Shown here: piece by piece, positions 1-15,000 of the stretch
How positions within the stretch are numbered: position 1 is the first letter of the stretch
Layout of the letters: every line of letters starts with the position of its first letter
From: Labia minor
Taxonomy: Eukaryota > Arthropoda > Insecta > Dermaptera > Spongiphoridae
DNA length: 64,000 nt
Direction: 5' to 3'
Assembly (NCBI GenBank): GCA_963082975.1
Contig: OY720346.1
Coordinates: 71,105,267-71,169,266 of the forward strand
Translations under genes and position numbers: made by a program
Notes under the pieces: generated by a model
The model's input: the letters and a program-made list of their open reading frames with translations, nothing else
The model's database searches: none
What the model was told of the DNA's origin: nothing

Positions 1-3000
1 ATAATTATTTTTTTATGCCGAAAACGGAGGGTCATCCTAGGATGACCTTTCATAATTTTTACGGTAAAACAAAAAAATGAAATTTTTTTTAAATAAATAA
101 TAAATTCGTTCATTTTACATATTAAAAATATTAAAAAAATATATTATTGATATTTCTGATGAATAATTATTTTTTTATGCAGAAAACGGAGGGTCATCCT
201 AGGATGACCTTTCATAATTTTTACGGTAAAATTAAAAAATGAAATTTTTTGTAAATAAATAATAAATTCGTTCATTTTACATCATAAAAATATTAAAAAG
301 ATATATTATTGATATTTCTGATGAATAATTATTTTTTTATGCCGAAAACGGAGGGTCAACCTACGATGACCTTTCATAATTTTTAAAGTACAATTAAAAA
401 ATGAAATTTTTTTTAAATAAATAATAAATTCGATCATTTTACATCATAAATATATTAAAAAAATATATTATTGATATTTCTGATGAATAATTATTTTTTT
501 ATTCTGAAAACGGAGGGTAATCCTACGATGTCCTTTCATAATTTTTACGGTAAATATAAAAAATGAAATTTTTTTTAAATAAATAATAAATTCGTTCATT
601 ATACATCATAAAAATATTAAAAAAATATATTATTGATATTTCTGATGAATAATTATTTTTTTATGCCGAAAACGGAGAGTCATCATAGGATGACCTTTCA
701 TAATTTTTACGGTAAAATTAAAAAATGAAATTTTTTTTAAATAAATAATAAATTCGTTCATTATACATATTTAAAATATTAAAAAAATATATTATTGATA
801 TTTCTGATGAATAATTATTTTTTTATTCTGAAAACGGAGGGTAATCCTACGATGTCCTTTCATAATTTTTACGGTAAAATTAAAAAATGAAATTTTTGGA
901 AATAAATAATAAATTCGTTCATTTTACATCATAAAAATATTAAAAAAATATATTATTGATATTTCTGATGAATAATTATTTTTTTATGCCGAAAACGGAG
1001 GGTCATCCTAGGATGACCTTTCATAATTTTTACGGTAAAACAAAAAAATGAAATTTTTTTTAAATAAATAATAAATTCGTTCATTTTACATATTAAAAAT
1101 ATTAAAAAAATATATTATTGATATTTCTGATGAATAATTATTTTTTTATGAAAACGGAGGGTAATCCTACGATGTCCTTTCATAATTTTTACGGTAAAAT
1201 TAAAAAAATGAAATTTTTGGAAATAAATAATAAATTCGTTCATTTTACATCATAAAAATATTAAAAAAATATATTATTGATATTTCTGATGAATAATTAT
1301 TTTTTTATGCCGAAAACGGAGGGTCATCCTAGGATGACCTTTCATAATTTTTACGGTAAAACAAAAAAATGAAATTTTTTTTAAATAAATAATAAATTCG
1401 TTCATTTTACATATTAAAAATATTAAAAAAATATATTATTGATATTTCTGATGAATAATTATTTTTTTATGCAGAAAACGGAGGGTCATCCTAGGATGAC
1501 CTTTCATAATTTTTATGGTAAAATTAAAAAATGAAATTTTTTGTAAATAAATAATGAATTCGATCATTTTACATCATAAAAATATTAAAAAAATATATTA
1601 TTGATATTTCTGATGAATAATTATTTTTTTATACCGAAAACGGAGAGTCATCATAGGATGACCTTTCATAATTTTTACGGTAAAATTAGAAAATGAAATT
1701 TTTTGTAAATAAATAATAAATTCGATCATTTTACATCATAAAAATATTAAAAAAATATATTATTGATATTTCTGATGAATAATTATTTTTTTATGCCGAA
1801 ATCATAGGGTCATCCTAGGATGACCTTTCATAATTTTTACGGTAAAATTAGAAAATGAAATTTTTTGTAAATAAATAATAAATTCGATCATTTTACATCA
1901 TAAAAATATTAAAAAAATATATTATTGATATTTCTGATGAATAATTATTTTTTTGCCGAAAACCGAGGGTCATCCTAGGATGACCTTTCATAATTTTTAC
2001 GGTAAAATTAAAAAATGAAATTTTTGGAAATAAATAATAAATTCGTTCATTTTACATCATAAAAATATTAAAAAAATATATTATTGATATTTCTGATGAA
2101 TAATTATTTTTTTATGCCGAAAACGGAGGGTCATCCTAGGATGACCTTTCATAATTTTTACGGTAAAACTATAAAATGAAATTTTTTTTAAATAAATAAT
2201 AAATTCGTTCATTTTACATATTAAAAATATTAAAAAAATATATTATTGATATTTCTGATGAATAATTATTTTTTTATTCTGAAAACGGAGGGTAATCCTA
2301 CGATGTCCTTTCATAATTTTTACGGTAAAATTAAAAAATGAATTTTATTTAAATAAATAATAAACAGGTTCATTTTACATCATAAAAATATTAAAAAAAT
2401 ATATTATTGATATTTCTGATGAATAATTATTTTTTTATGCCGAAATCATAGGGTCATCCTAGGATGACCTTTCATAATTTTTACGGTAAAATTAGAAAAT
2501 GAAATTTTTTGTAAATAAATAATAAATTCGTTTATTTTACATCATAAAATTATTAAAAAAATATATTATTGATATTTCTGATGAATAATTATTTTTTTAT
2601 GCCGAAAACGGAGGGTCATCCTAGGATGACCTTTCATAATTTTTACGCTAAATATAAAAAATGAAATTTTTTTAAATAGATAATAAATTCGTTCATTTTA
2701 CATCATAAAAATATTAAAAAAATATATTATTGATATTTCTGATGAATAATTATTTTTTTATGCCGAAAACGGAGAGTCATCATAGGATGACCTTTCATAA
2801 TTTTTACGGTAAAATTAAAAAATGAAATTTTTTTAAAATAAATAATAAATTCGTTCATTATACATATTTAAAATATTAAAAAAATATATTATTGATATTT
2901 CTATAAAAAATTATTTTTTTATGCCGAAAACGGAGGGTCATCCTAGGATGACCTTTCATAATTTTTACGCTAAATATAAAAAATGAAATTTTTTTAAATA

Positions 3001-6000
3001 GATAATAAATTCGTTCATTTTACATCATAAAAATATTAAAAAAATATATTATTGATATTTCTGATGAATAATTATTTTTTTATGCCGAAAACATAGGGTC
3101 ATCCTAGGATGACCTTTCATAATTTTTACGGTAAAATTAAAAAATGAAATTTTTTGTAAATAAATAATAAATTCGTTCATTTTACATCATAAAAATATTA
3201 AAAAGATATATTATTGATATTTCTGATGAATAATTATTTTTTTATGCCGAAAACGGAGGGTCAACCTACGATGACCTTTCATAATTTTTACGGTACAATT
3301 AAAAAATGAAATTTTTTGTAAATAAATAATAAATTCGATCATTTTACATCATAAATATATTAAAAAAATATATTATTGATATTTCTGATGAATAATTATT
3401 TCTTTATGCCGAAAACGGAGGGTCATCCTAGGATGACCTTTCATAATTTTTACGGTAAAACTATAAAATGAAATTTTTTTTAAATAAATAATAAATTCGT
3501 TCATTTTACATATTAAAAATATTAAAAAAATATATTATTGATATTTCTGATGATTAATTATTTTTTTATGCCGAAAACGGAGGGTCATCCTAGGATGACC
3601 TTTCATAATTTTTACGCTAAATATAAAAAATGAAATTTTTTTAAATAGATAATAAATTCGTTCATTTTACATCATAAAAATATTAAAAAAATATATTATT
3701 GATATTTTTACGGTAAAATTAAAAAATGAAATTTTTGGAAATAAATAATAACTTCGTTCATTTTACATCATAAAAATATTAAAAAAATATATTATTGATA
3801 TTTCTGATGAATAATTATTTTTTTATGCCGAAAACGAAGGGTCATCCTAGGATGACCTTTCATAATTTTTACGGTAAAACTATAAAATGAAATTTTTTTT
3901 AAATAAATAATAAATTCGTTCATTTTACATATTAAAAATATTAAAAAAATATATTATTGATATTTCTGATGAATAATTATTTTTTTATGGAGAAAACGGA
4001 GGGTCATCCTAGGATGACCTTTCATAATTTTTATGGTAAAATTAAAAAATGAAATTTTTTGTAAATAAATAATAAATTCGATCATTTTACATCATGAAAA
4101 TATTAAAAAAATATATTATTGATATTTCTGATGAATAATTATTTTTTTATTCTGAAAACGGAGGGTCATCCTAGGATGACCTTTCATAATTTTTACGGTA
4201 AATATAAAAAATGAAATTTTTTTTAAATAAATAATAAATTCGTTTATTTTACATATTAAAAATTTTAAAAAAATATATTATTGATATTTCTGATGAATAA
4301 TTATTTTTTTTATGCCGAAAACGGAGAATCATCCTAGGATGACCTTTCATATTTTTTACCTAAATATAAAAAATTTAATTTTTTTAAATAGATAATAAAT
4401 TCGTTCATTTTACATCATAAAAATATTAAAAAAATATATTATTGATATTTCTGATGAATAATTATGTTTTTATGCCGAAAACGGAAGGTCAGCCTACGAT
4501 GACCTTTCATAATTTTTACGGTAAAATTAAAAAATGAAATTTTTTGTAAATAAATAATAAATTCGATCATTTTACATCATGAAAATATTAAAAAAATATA
4601 TTATTGATATTTCTGATGAATAATTATTTTTTTATTCTGAAAACGGAGGGTCATCCTAGGATGACCTTTCATAATTTTTACGGTAAATATAAAAAATGAA
4701 ATTTTTTTAAATAGATAATAAATTCATTCATTTTACATCATAAAAATATTAAAAAAATATATTATTGATATTTCTGATGAATAATTATTTTTTTATTCTG
4801 AAAACGGAGGGTAATCCTACGATGTCCTTTCATAATTTTTACGGTAAAATTAAAAAATGAATTTTATTTAAATAAATAATAAACAGGTTCATTTTACATC
4901 ATAAAAATATTAAAAAAATATATTATTGATATTTCTGATGAATAATTATTTTTTTATGCCGAAAACATAGGGTCATCCTAGGATGACCTTTCATAATTTT
5001 TACGGTAAAATTAAAAAATGAAATTTTTTGTAAATAAATAATAAATTCGTTCATTTTACATCATAAAAATATTAAAAAAATATATTATTGATATTTCTGA
5101 TGAATAATTATTTTTTTATGCCGAAAACGGAGGGTCATCCTAGGATGACCTTTCATAATTTTTACGCTAAATATAAAAAATGAAATTTTTTTAAATAGAT
5201 AATAAATTCGTTCATTTTACATCATAAAAATATTAAAAAAATATATTATTGATATTTCTGATGAATAATTATTTTTTTATGCCGAAAACATAGGGTCATC
5301 CTAGGATGACCTTTCATAATTTTTACGGTAAAATTAAAAAATGAAATTTTTTGTAAATAAATAATAAATTCGTTCATTTTACATCATAAAAATATTAAAA
5401 AGATATATTATTGATATTTCTGATGAATAATTATTTTTTTATGCCGAAAACGGAGGGTCAACCTACGATGACCTTTCATAATTTTTACGGTACAATTAAA
5501 AAATGAAATTTTTTTTAAATAAATAATAAATTCGATCATTTTACATCATAAATATATTAAAAAAATATATTATTGATATTTCTGATGAATAATTATTTTT
5601 TTATTCTGAAAACGGAGGGTAATCCTACGATGTCCTTTCATAATTTTTACGGTAAATATAAAAAATGAAATTTTTTTTAAATAAATAATAAATTCGTTCA
5701 TTATACATCATAAAAATATTAAAAAAATATATTATTGATATTTCTGATGAATAATTATTTTTTTATGCCGAAAACGGAGGGTCATCCTAGGATGACCTTT
5801 CATAATTTTTACGGTAAAACAAAAAAATGAAATTTTTTTTAAATAAATAATAAATTCGTTCATTTTACATATTAAAAATATTAAAAAAATATATTATTGA
5901 TATTTCTGATGAATAATTATTTTTTTATGAAAACGGAGGGTAATCCTACGATGTCCTTTCATAATTTTTACGGTAAAATTAAAAAATGAAATTTTTGGAA

Positions 6001-9000
6001 ATAAATAATAAATTCGTTCATTTTACATCATAAAAATATTAAAAAAATATATTATTGATATTTCTGATGAATAATTATTTTTTTATGCCGAAAACGGAGG
6101 GTCATCCTAGGATGACCTTTCATAATTTTTACGGTAAAACAAAAAAATGAAATTTTTTTTAAATAAATAATAAATTCGTTCATTTTACATATTAAAAATA
6201 TTAAAAAAATATATTATTGATATTTCTGATGAATAATTATTTTTTTATGCAGAAAACGGAGGGTCATCCTAGGATGACCTTTCATAATTTTTATGGTAAA
6301 ATTAAAAAATGAAATTTTTTGTAAATAAATAATGAATTCGATCATTTTACATCATAAAAATATTAAAAAAATATATTATTGATATTTCTGATGAATAATT
6401 ATTTTTTTATACCGAAAACGGAGAGTCATCATAGGATGACCTTTCATAATTTTTACGGTAAAATTAGAAAATGAAATTTTTTGTAAATAAATAATAAATT
6501 CGATCATTTTACATCATAAAAATATTAAAAAAATATATTATTGATATTTCTGATGAATAATTATTTTTTATGCCGAAAACCGAGGGTCATCCTAGGATGA
6601 CCTTTCATAATTTTTATGGTAAAATTAAAAAAAGAAATTTTTTGTAAATAAATAATAAATTCGATCATTTTACATCATAAAAATATTAAAAAAATATATT
6701 ATTGATATTTCTGATGAATAATTATTTTTTTATTCTGAAAACGGAGGGTAATCCTACGATGTCCTTTCATAATTTTTACGGTAAAATTAAAAAATGAAAT
6801 TTTTGGAAATAAATAATAAATTCGTTCATTTTACATCATAAAAATATTAAAAAAATATATTATTGATATTTCTGATGAATAATTATTTTTTTATGCCGAA
6901 AACGGAGGGTCATCCTAGGATGACCTTTCATAATTTTTACGGTAAAACAAAAAAATGAAATTTTTTTTAAATAAATAATAAATTCGTTCATTTTACATAT
7001 TAAAAATATTAAAAAAATATATTATTGATATTTCTGATGAATAATTATTTTTTTATGCAGAAAACGGAGGGTCATCCTAGGATGACCTTTCATAATTTTT
7101 ATGGTAAAATTAAAAAATGAAATTTTTTGTAAATAAATAATGAATTCGATCATTTTACATCATAAAAATATTAAAAAAATATATTATTGATATTTCTGAT
7201 GAATAATTATTTTTTTATTCTGAAAACGGAGGGTAATCCTACGATGTCCTTTCATAATTTTTACGGTAAAATTAAAAAATGAATTTTATTTAAATAAATA
7301 ATAAACAGGTTCATTTTACATCATAAAAATATTAAAAAAATATATTATTGATATTTCTGATGAATAATTATTTTTTTATGCCGAAATCATAGGGTCATCC
7401 TAGGATGACCTTTCATAATTTTTACGGTAAAATTAGAAAATGAAATTTTTTGTAAATAAATAATAAATTCGATCATTTTACATCATAAAAATATTAAAAA
7501 AATATATTATTGATATTTCTGATGAATAATTATTTTTTTGCCGAAAACCGAGGGTCATCCTAGGATGACCTTTCATAATTTTTACGGTAAAATTAAAAAA
7601 TGAAATTTTTGGAAATAAATAATAAATTCGTTCATTTTACATCATAAAAATATTAAAAAAATATATTATTGATATTTCTGATGAATAATTATTTTTTTAT
7701 GCCGAAAACGGAGGGTCATCCTAGGATGACCTTTCATAATTTTTACGGTAAAACTATAAAATGAAATTTTTTTTAAATAAATAATAAATTCGTTCATTTT
7801 ACATATTAAAAATATTAAAAAAATATATTATTGATATTTCTGATGAATAATTATTTTTTTATTCTGAAAACGGAGGGTAATCCTACGATGTCCTTTCATA
7901 ATTTTTACGGTAAAATTAAAAAATGAATTTTATTTAAATAAATAATAAACAGGTTCATTTTACATCATAAAAATATTAAAAAAATATATTATTGATATTT
8001 CTGATGAATAATTATTTTTTTATGCCGAAATCATAGGGTCATCCTAGGATGACCTTTCATAATTTTTACGGTAAAATTAGAAAATGAAATTTTTTGTAAA
8101 TAAATAATAAATTCGTTTATTTTACATCATAAAATTATTAAAAAAATATATTATTGATATTTCTGATGAATAATTATTTTTTTATGCCGAAAACGGAGGG
8201 TCATCCTAGGATGACCTTTCATAATTTTTACGCTAAATATAAAAAATGAAATTTTTTTAAATAGATAATAAATTCGTTCATTTTACATCATAAAAATATT
8301 AAAAAAATATATTATTGATATTTCTGATGAATAATTATTTTTTTATGCCGAAAACGGAGAGTCATCATAGGATGACCTTTCATAATTTTTACGGTAAAAT
8401 TAAAAAATGAAATTTTTTTTAAATAAATAATAAATTCGTTCATTATACATATTTAAAATATTAAAAAAATATATTATTGATATTTCTATAAAAAATTATT
8501 TTTTTATGCCGAAAACGGAGGGTCATCCTAGGATGACCTTTCATAATTTTTACGCTAAATATAAAAAATGAAATTTTTTTAAATAGATAATAAATTCGTT
8601 CATTTTACATCATAAAAATATTAAAAAAATATATTATTGATATTTCTGATGAATAATTATTTTTTTATGCCGAAAACATAGGGTCATCCTAGGATGACCT
8701 TTCATAATTTTTACGGTAAAATTAAAAAATGAAATTTTTTGTAAATAAATAATAAATTCGTTCATTTTACATCATAAAAATATTAAAAAGATATATTATT
8801 GATATTTCTGATGAATAATTATTTTTTTATGCCGAAAACGGAGGGTCAACCTACGATGACCTTTCATAATTTTTACGGTACAATTAAAAAATGAAATTTT
8901 TTGTAAATAAATAATAAATTCGATCATTTTACATCATAAATATATTAAAAAAATATATTATTGATATTTCTGATGAATAATTATTTTTTTATTCTGAAAA

Positions 9001-12000
9001 CGGAGGGTAATCCTACGATGTCCTTTCATAATTTTTACGGTAAATATAAAAAATGAATTTTTTTTTAAATAAATAATAAATTCGTTCATTATACATCATA
9101 AAAATATTAAAAAAATATATTATTGATATTTCTGATGAATAATTATTTTTTTATGCCGAAAACGGAGAGTCATCATAGGATGACCTTTCATAATTTTTAC
9201 GGTAAAATTAAAAAATGAAATTTTTTTTAAATAAATAATAAATTCGTTCATTATACATATTTAAAATATTAAAAAAATATATTATTGATATTTCTGATGA
9301 ATAATTATTTTTTTATTCTGAAAACGGAGGGTAATCCTACGATGTCCTTTCATAATTTTTACGGTAAAATTAAAAAATGAAATTTTTGGAAATAAATAAT
9401 AAATTCGTTCATTTTACATCATAAAAATATTAAAAAAATATATTATTGATATTTCTGATGAATAATTATTTTTTTATGCCGAAAACGGAGGGTCATCCTA
9501 GGATGACCTTTCATAATTTTTACGGTAAAACAAAAAAATGAAATTTTTTTTAAATAAATAATAAATTCGTTCATTTTACATATTAAAAATATTAAAAAAA
9601 TATATTATTGATATTTCTGATGAATAATTATTTTTTTATGAAAACGGAGGGTAATCCTACGATGTCCTTTCATAATTTTTACGGTAAAATTAAAAAATGA
9701 AATTTTTGGAAATAAATAATAAATTCGTTCATTTTACATCATAAAAATATTAAAAAAATATATTATTGATATTTCTGATGAATAATTATTTTTTTATGCC
9801 GAAAACGGAGGGTCATCCTAGGATGACCTTTCATAATTTTTACGGTAAAACAAAAAAATGAAATTTTTTTTAAATAAATAATAAATTCGTTCATTTTACA
9901 TATTAAAAATATTAAAAAAATATATTATTGATATTTCTGATGAATAATTATTTTTTTATGCAGAAAACGGAGGGTCATCCTAGGATGACCTTTCATAATT
10001 TTTATGGTAAAATTAAAAAATGAAATTTTTTGTAAATAAATAATGAATTCGATCATTTTACATCATGAAAATATTAAAAAAATATATTATTGATATTTCT
10101 GATGAATAATTATTTTTTTATTCTGAAAACGGAGGGTCATCCTAGGATGACCTTTCATAATTTTTACGGTAAATATAAAAAATGAAATTTTTTTTAAATA
10201 AATAATAAATTCGTTTATTTTACATATTAAAAATTTTAAAAAAATATATTATTGATATTTCTGATGAATAATTATTTTTTTTATGCCGAAAACGGAGAAT
10301 CATCCTAGGATGACCTTTCATATTTTTTACCTAAATATAAAAAATTTAATTTTTTTAAATAGATAATAAATTCGTTCATTTTACATCATAAAAATATTAA
10401 AAAAATATATTATTGATATTTCTGATGAATAATTATTTTTTTATGCAGAAAACGGAGGGTCATCCTACGATGACCTTTCATAATTTTTACGGTAAAATTA
10501 AAAAATGAAATTTTTTTTGAATAAATAATAAATTCGATCATTTTACATCATAAAAATATTAAAAAAATATATTATTGATATTTCTGATGAATAATTATTT
10601 TTTTATGCCGAAAACGGAGGGTCATCCTAGGATGACCTTTCATAATTTTTACGCTAAATATAAAAAATGAAATTTTTTTAAATAGATAATAAATTCATTC
10701 ATTTTACATCATAAAAATATTAAAAAAATATATTATTGATATTTCTGATGAATAATTATTTTTTTATTCTGAAAACGGAGGGTAATCCTACGATGTCCTT
10801 TCATAATTTTTACGGTAAAATTAAAAAATGAATTTTATTTAAATAAATAATAAACAGGTTCATTTTACATCATAAAAATATTAAAAAAATATATTATTGA
10901 TATTTCTGATGAATAATTATTTTTTTATGCCGAAAACATAGGGTCATCCTAGGATGACCTTTCATAATTTTTACGGTAAAATTAAAAAATGAAATTTTTT
11001 GTAAATAAATAATAAATTCGTTCATTTTACATCATAAAAATATTAAAAAAATATATTATTGATATTTCTGATGAATAATTATTTTTTTATGCCGAAAACG
11101 GAGGGTCATCCTAGGATGACCTTTCATAATTTTTACGCTAAATATAAAAAATGAAATTTTTTTAAATAGATAATAAATTCGTTCATTTTACATCATAAAA
11201 ATATTAAAAAAATATATTATTGATATTTCTGATGAATAATTATTTTTTTATGCCGAAAACATAGGGTCATCCTAGGATGACCTTTCATAATTTTTACGGT
11301 AAAATTAAAAAATGAAATTTTTTGTAAATAAATAATAAATTCGTTCATTTTACATCATAAAAATATTAAAAAGATATATTATTGATATTTCTGATGAATA
11401 ATTATTTTTTTATGCCGAAAACGGAGGGTCAACCTACGATGACCTTTCATAATTTTTACGGTACAATTAAAAAATGAAATTTTTTTTAAATAAATAATAA
11501 ATTCGATCATTTTACATCATAAATATATTAAAAAAATATATTATTGATATTTCTGATGAATAATTATTTTTTTATTCTGAAAACGGAGGGTAATCCTACG
11601 ATGTCCTTTCATAATTTTTACGGTAAATATAAAAAATGAAATTTTTTTTAAATAAATAATAAATTCGTTCATTATACATCATAAAAATATTAAAAAAATA
11701 TATTATTGATATTTCTGATGAATAATTATTTTTTTATGCCGAAAACGGAGAGTCATCATAGGATGACCTTTCATAATTTTTACGGTAAAATTAAAAAATG
11801 AAATTTTTTTTAAATAAATAATAAATTCGTTCATTATACATATTTAAAATATTAAAAAAATATATTATTGATATTTCTGATGAATAATTATTTTTTTATT
11901 CTGAAAACGGAGGGTAATCCTACGATGTCCTTTCATAATTTTTACGGTAAAATTAAAAAATGAAATTTTTGGAAATAAATAATAAATTCGTTCATTTTAC

Positions 12001-15000
12001 ATCATAAAAATATTAAAAAAATATATTATTGATATTTCTGATGAATAATTATTTTTTTATGCCGAAAACGGAGGGTCATCCTAGGATGACCTTTCATAAT
12101 TTTTACGGTAAAACAAAAAAATGAAATTTTTTTTAAATAAATAATAAATTCGTTCATTTTACATATTAAAAATATTAAAAAAATATATTATTGATATTTC
12201 TGATGAATAATTATTTTTTTATGAAAACGGAGGGTAATCCTACGATGTCCTTTCATAATTTTTACGGTAAAATTAAAAAATGAAATTTTTGGAAATAAAT
12301 AATAAATTCGTTCATTTTACATCATAAAAATATTAAAAAAATATATTATTGATATTTCTGATGAATAATTATTTTTTTATGCCGAAAACGGAGGGTCATC
12401 CTAGGATGACCTTTCATAATTTTTACGGTAAAACAAAAAAATGAAATTTTTTTTAAATAAATAATAAATTCGTTCATTTTACATATTAAAAATATTAAAA
12501 AAATATATTATTGATATTTCTGATGAATAATTATTTTTTTATGCAGAAAACGGAGGGTCATCCTAGGATGACCTTTCATAATTTTTATGGTAAAATTAAA
12601 AAATGAAATTTTTTGTAAATAAATAATGAATTCGATCATTTTACATCATAAAAATATTAAAAAAATATATTATTGATATTTCTGATGAATAATTATTTTT
12701 TTATACCGAAAACGGAGAGTCATCATAGGATGACCTTTCATAATTTTTACGGTAAAATTAGAAAATGAAATTTTTTGTAAATAAATAATAAATTCGATCA
12801 TTTTACATCATAAAAATATTAAAAAAATATATTATTGATATTTCTGATGAATAATTATTTTTTATGCCGAAAACCGAGGGTCATCCTAGGATGACCTTTC
12901 ATAATTTTTATGGTAAAATTAAAAAAAGAAATTTTTTGTAAATAAATAATAAATTCGATCATTTTACATCATAAAAATATTAAAAAAATATATTATTGAT
13001 ATTTCTGATGAATAATTATTTTTTTATTCTGAAAACGGAGGGTAATCCTACGATGTCCTTTCATAATTTTTACGGTAAAATTAAAAAATGAAATTTTTGG
13101 AAATAAATAATAAATTCGTTCATTTTACATCATAAAAATATTAAAAAAATATATTATTGATATTTCTGATGAATAATTATTTTTTTATGCCGAAAACGGA
13201 GGGTCATCCTAGGATGACCTTTCATAATTTTTACGGTAAAACAAAAAAATGAAATTTTTTTTAAATAAATAATAAATTCGTTCATTTTACATATTAAAAA
13301 TATTAAAAAAATATATTATTGATATTTCTGATGAATAATTATTTTTTTATGCAGAAAACGGAGGGTCATCCTAGGATGACCTTTCATAATTTTTATGGTA
13401 AAATTAAAAAATGAAATTTTTTGTAAATAAATAATGAATTCGATCATTTTACATCATAAAAATATTAAAAAAATATATTATTGATATTTCTGATGAATAA
13501 TTATTTTTTTATTCTGAAAACGGAGGGTAATCCTACGATGTCCTTTCATAATTTTTACGGTAAAATTAAAAAATGAATTTTATTTAAATAAATAATAAAC
13601 AGGTTCATTTTACATCATAAAAATATTAAAAAAATATATTATTGATATTTCTGATGAATAATTATTTTTTTATGCCGAAATCATAGGGTCATCCTAGGAT
13701 GACCTTTCATAATTTTTACGGTAAAATTAGAAAATGAAATTTTTTGTAAATAAATAATAAATTCGATCATTTTACATCATAAAAATATTAAAAAAATATA
13801 TTATTGATATTTCTGATGAATAATTATTTTTTTGCCGAAAACCGAGGGTCATCCTAGGATGACCTTTCATAATTTTTACGGTAAAATTAAAAAATGAAAT
13901 TTTTGGAAATAAATAATAAATTCGTTCATTTTACATCATAAAAATATTAAAAAAATATATTATTGATATTTCTGATGAATAATTATTTTTTTATGCCGAA
14001 AACGGAGGGTCATCCTAGGATGACCTTTCATAATTTTTACGGTAAAACTATAAAATGAAATTTTTTTTAAATAAATAATAAATTCGTTCATTTTACATAT
14101 TAAAAATATTAAAAAAATATATTATTGATATTTCTGATGAATAATTATTTTTTTATTCTGAAAACGGAGGGTAATCCTACGATGTCCTTTCATAATTTTT
14201 ACGGTAAAATTAAAAAATGAATTTTATTTAAATAAATAATAAACAGGTTCATTTTACATCATAAAAATATTAAAAAAATATATTATTGATATTTCTGATG
14301 AATAATTATTTTTTTATGCCGAAATCATAGGGTCATCCTAGGATGACCTTTCATAATTTTTACGGTAAAATTAGAAAATGAAATTTTTTGTAAATAAATA
14401 ATAAATTCGTTTATTTTACATCATAAAATTATTAAAAAAATATATTATTGATATTTCTGATGAATAATTATTTTTTTATGCCGAAAACGGAGGGTCATCC
14501 TAGGATGACCTTTCATAATTTTTACGCTAAATATAAAAAATGAAATTTTTTTAAATAGATAATAAATTCGTTCATTTTACATCATAAAAATATTAAAAAA
14601 ATATATTATTGATATTTCTGATGAATAATTATTTTTTTATGCCGAAAACGGAGAGTCATCATAGGATGACCTTTCATAATTTTTACGGTAAAATTAAAAA
14701 ATGAAATTTTTTTTAAATAAATAATAAATTCGTTCATTATACATATTTAAAATATTAAAAAAATATATTATTGATATTTCTATAAAAAATTATTTTTTTA
14801 TGCCGAAAACGGAGGGTCATCCTAGGATGACCTTTCATAATTTTTACGCTAAATATAAAAAATGAAATTTTTTTAAATAGATAATAAATTCGTTCATTTT
14901 ACATCATAAAAATATTAAAAAAATATATTATTGATATTTCTGATGAATAATTATTTTTTTATGCCGAAAACATAGGGTCATCCTAGGATGACCTTTCATA

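Noticed and set aside
60-160. CENP-B box in the satellite unit
   Set aside because: An ATTCG start is present (ATTCGTTCATTTTACAT) but the required central A and CGGG are missing; nothing in the unit matches the 17-bp consensus.
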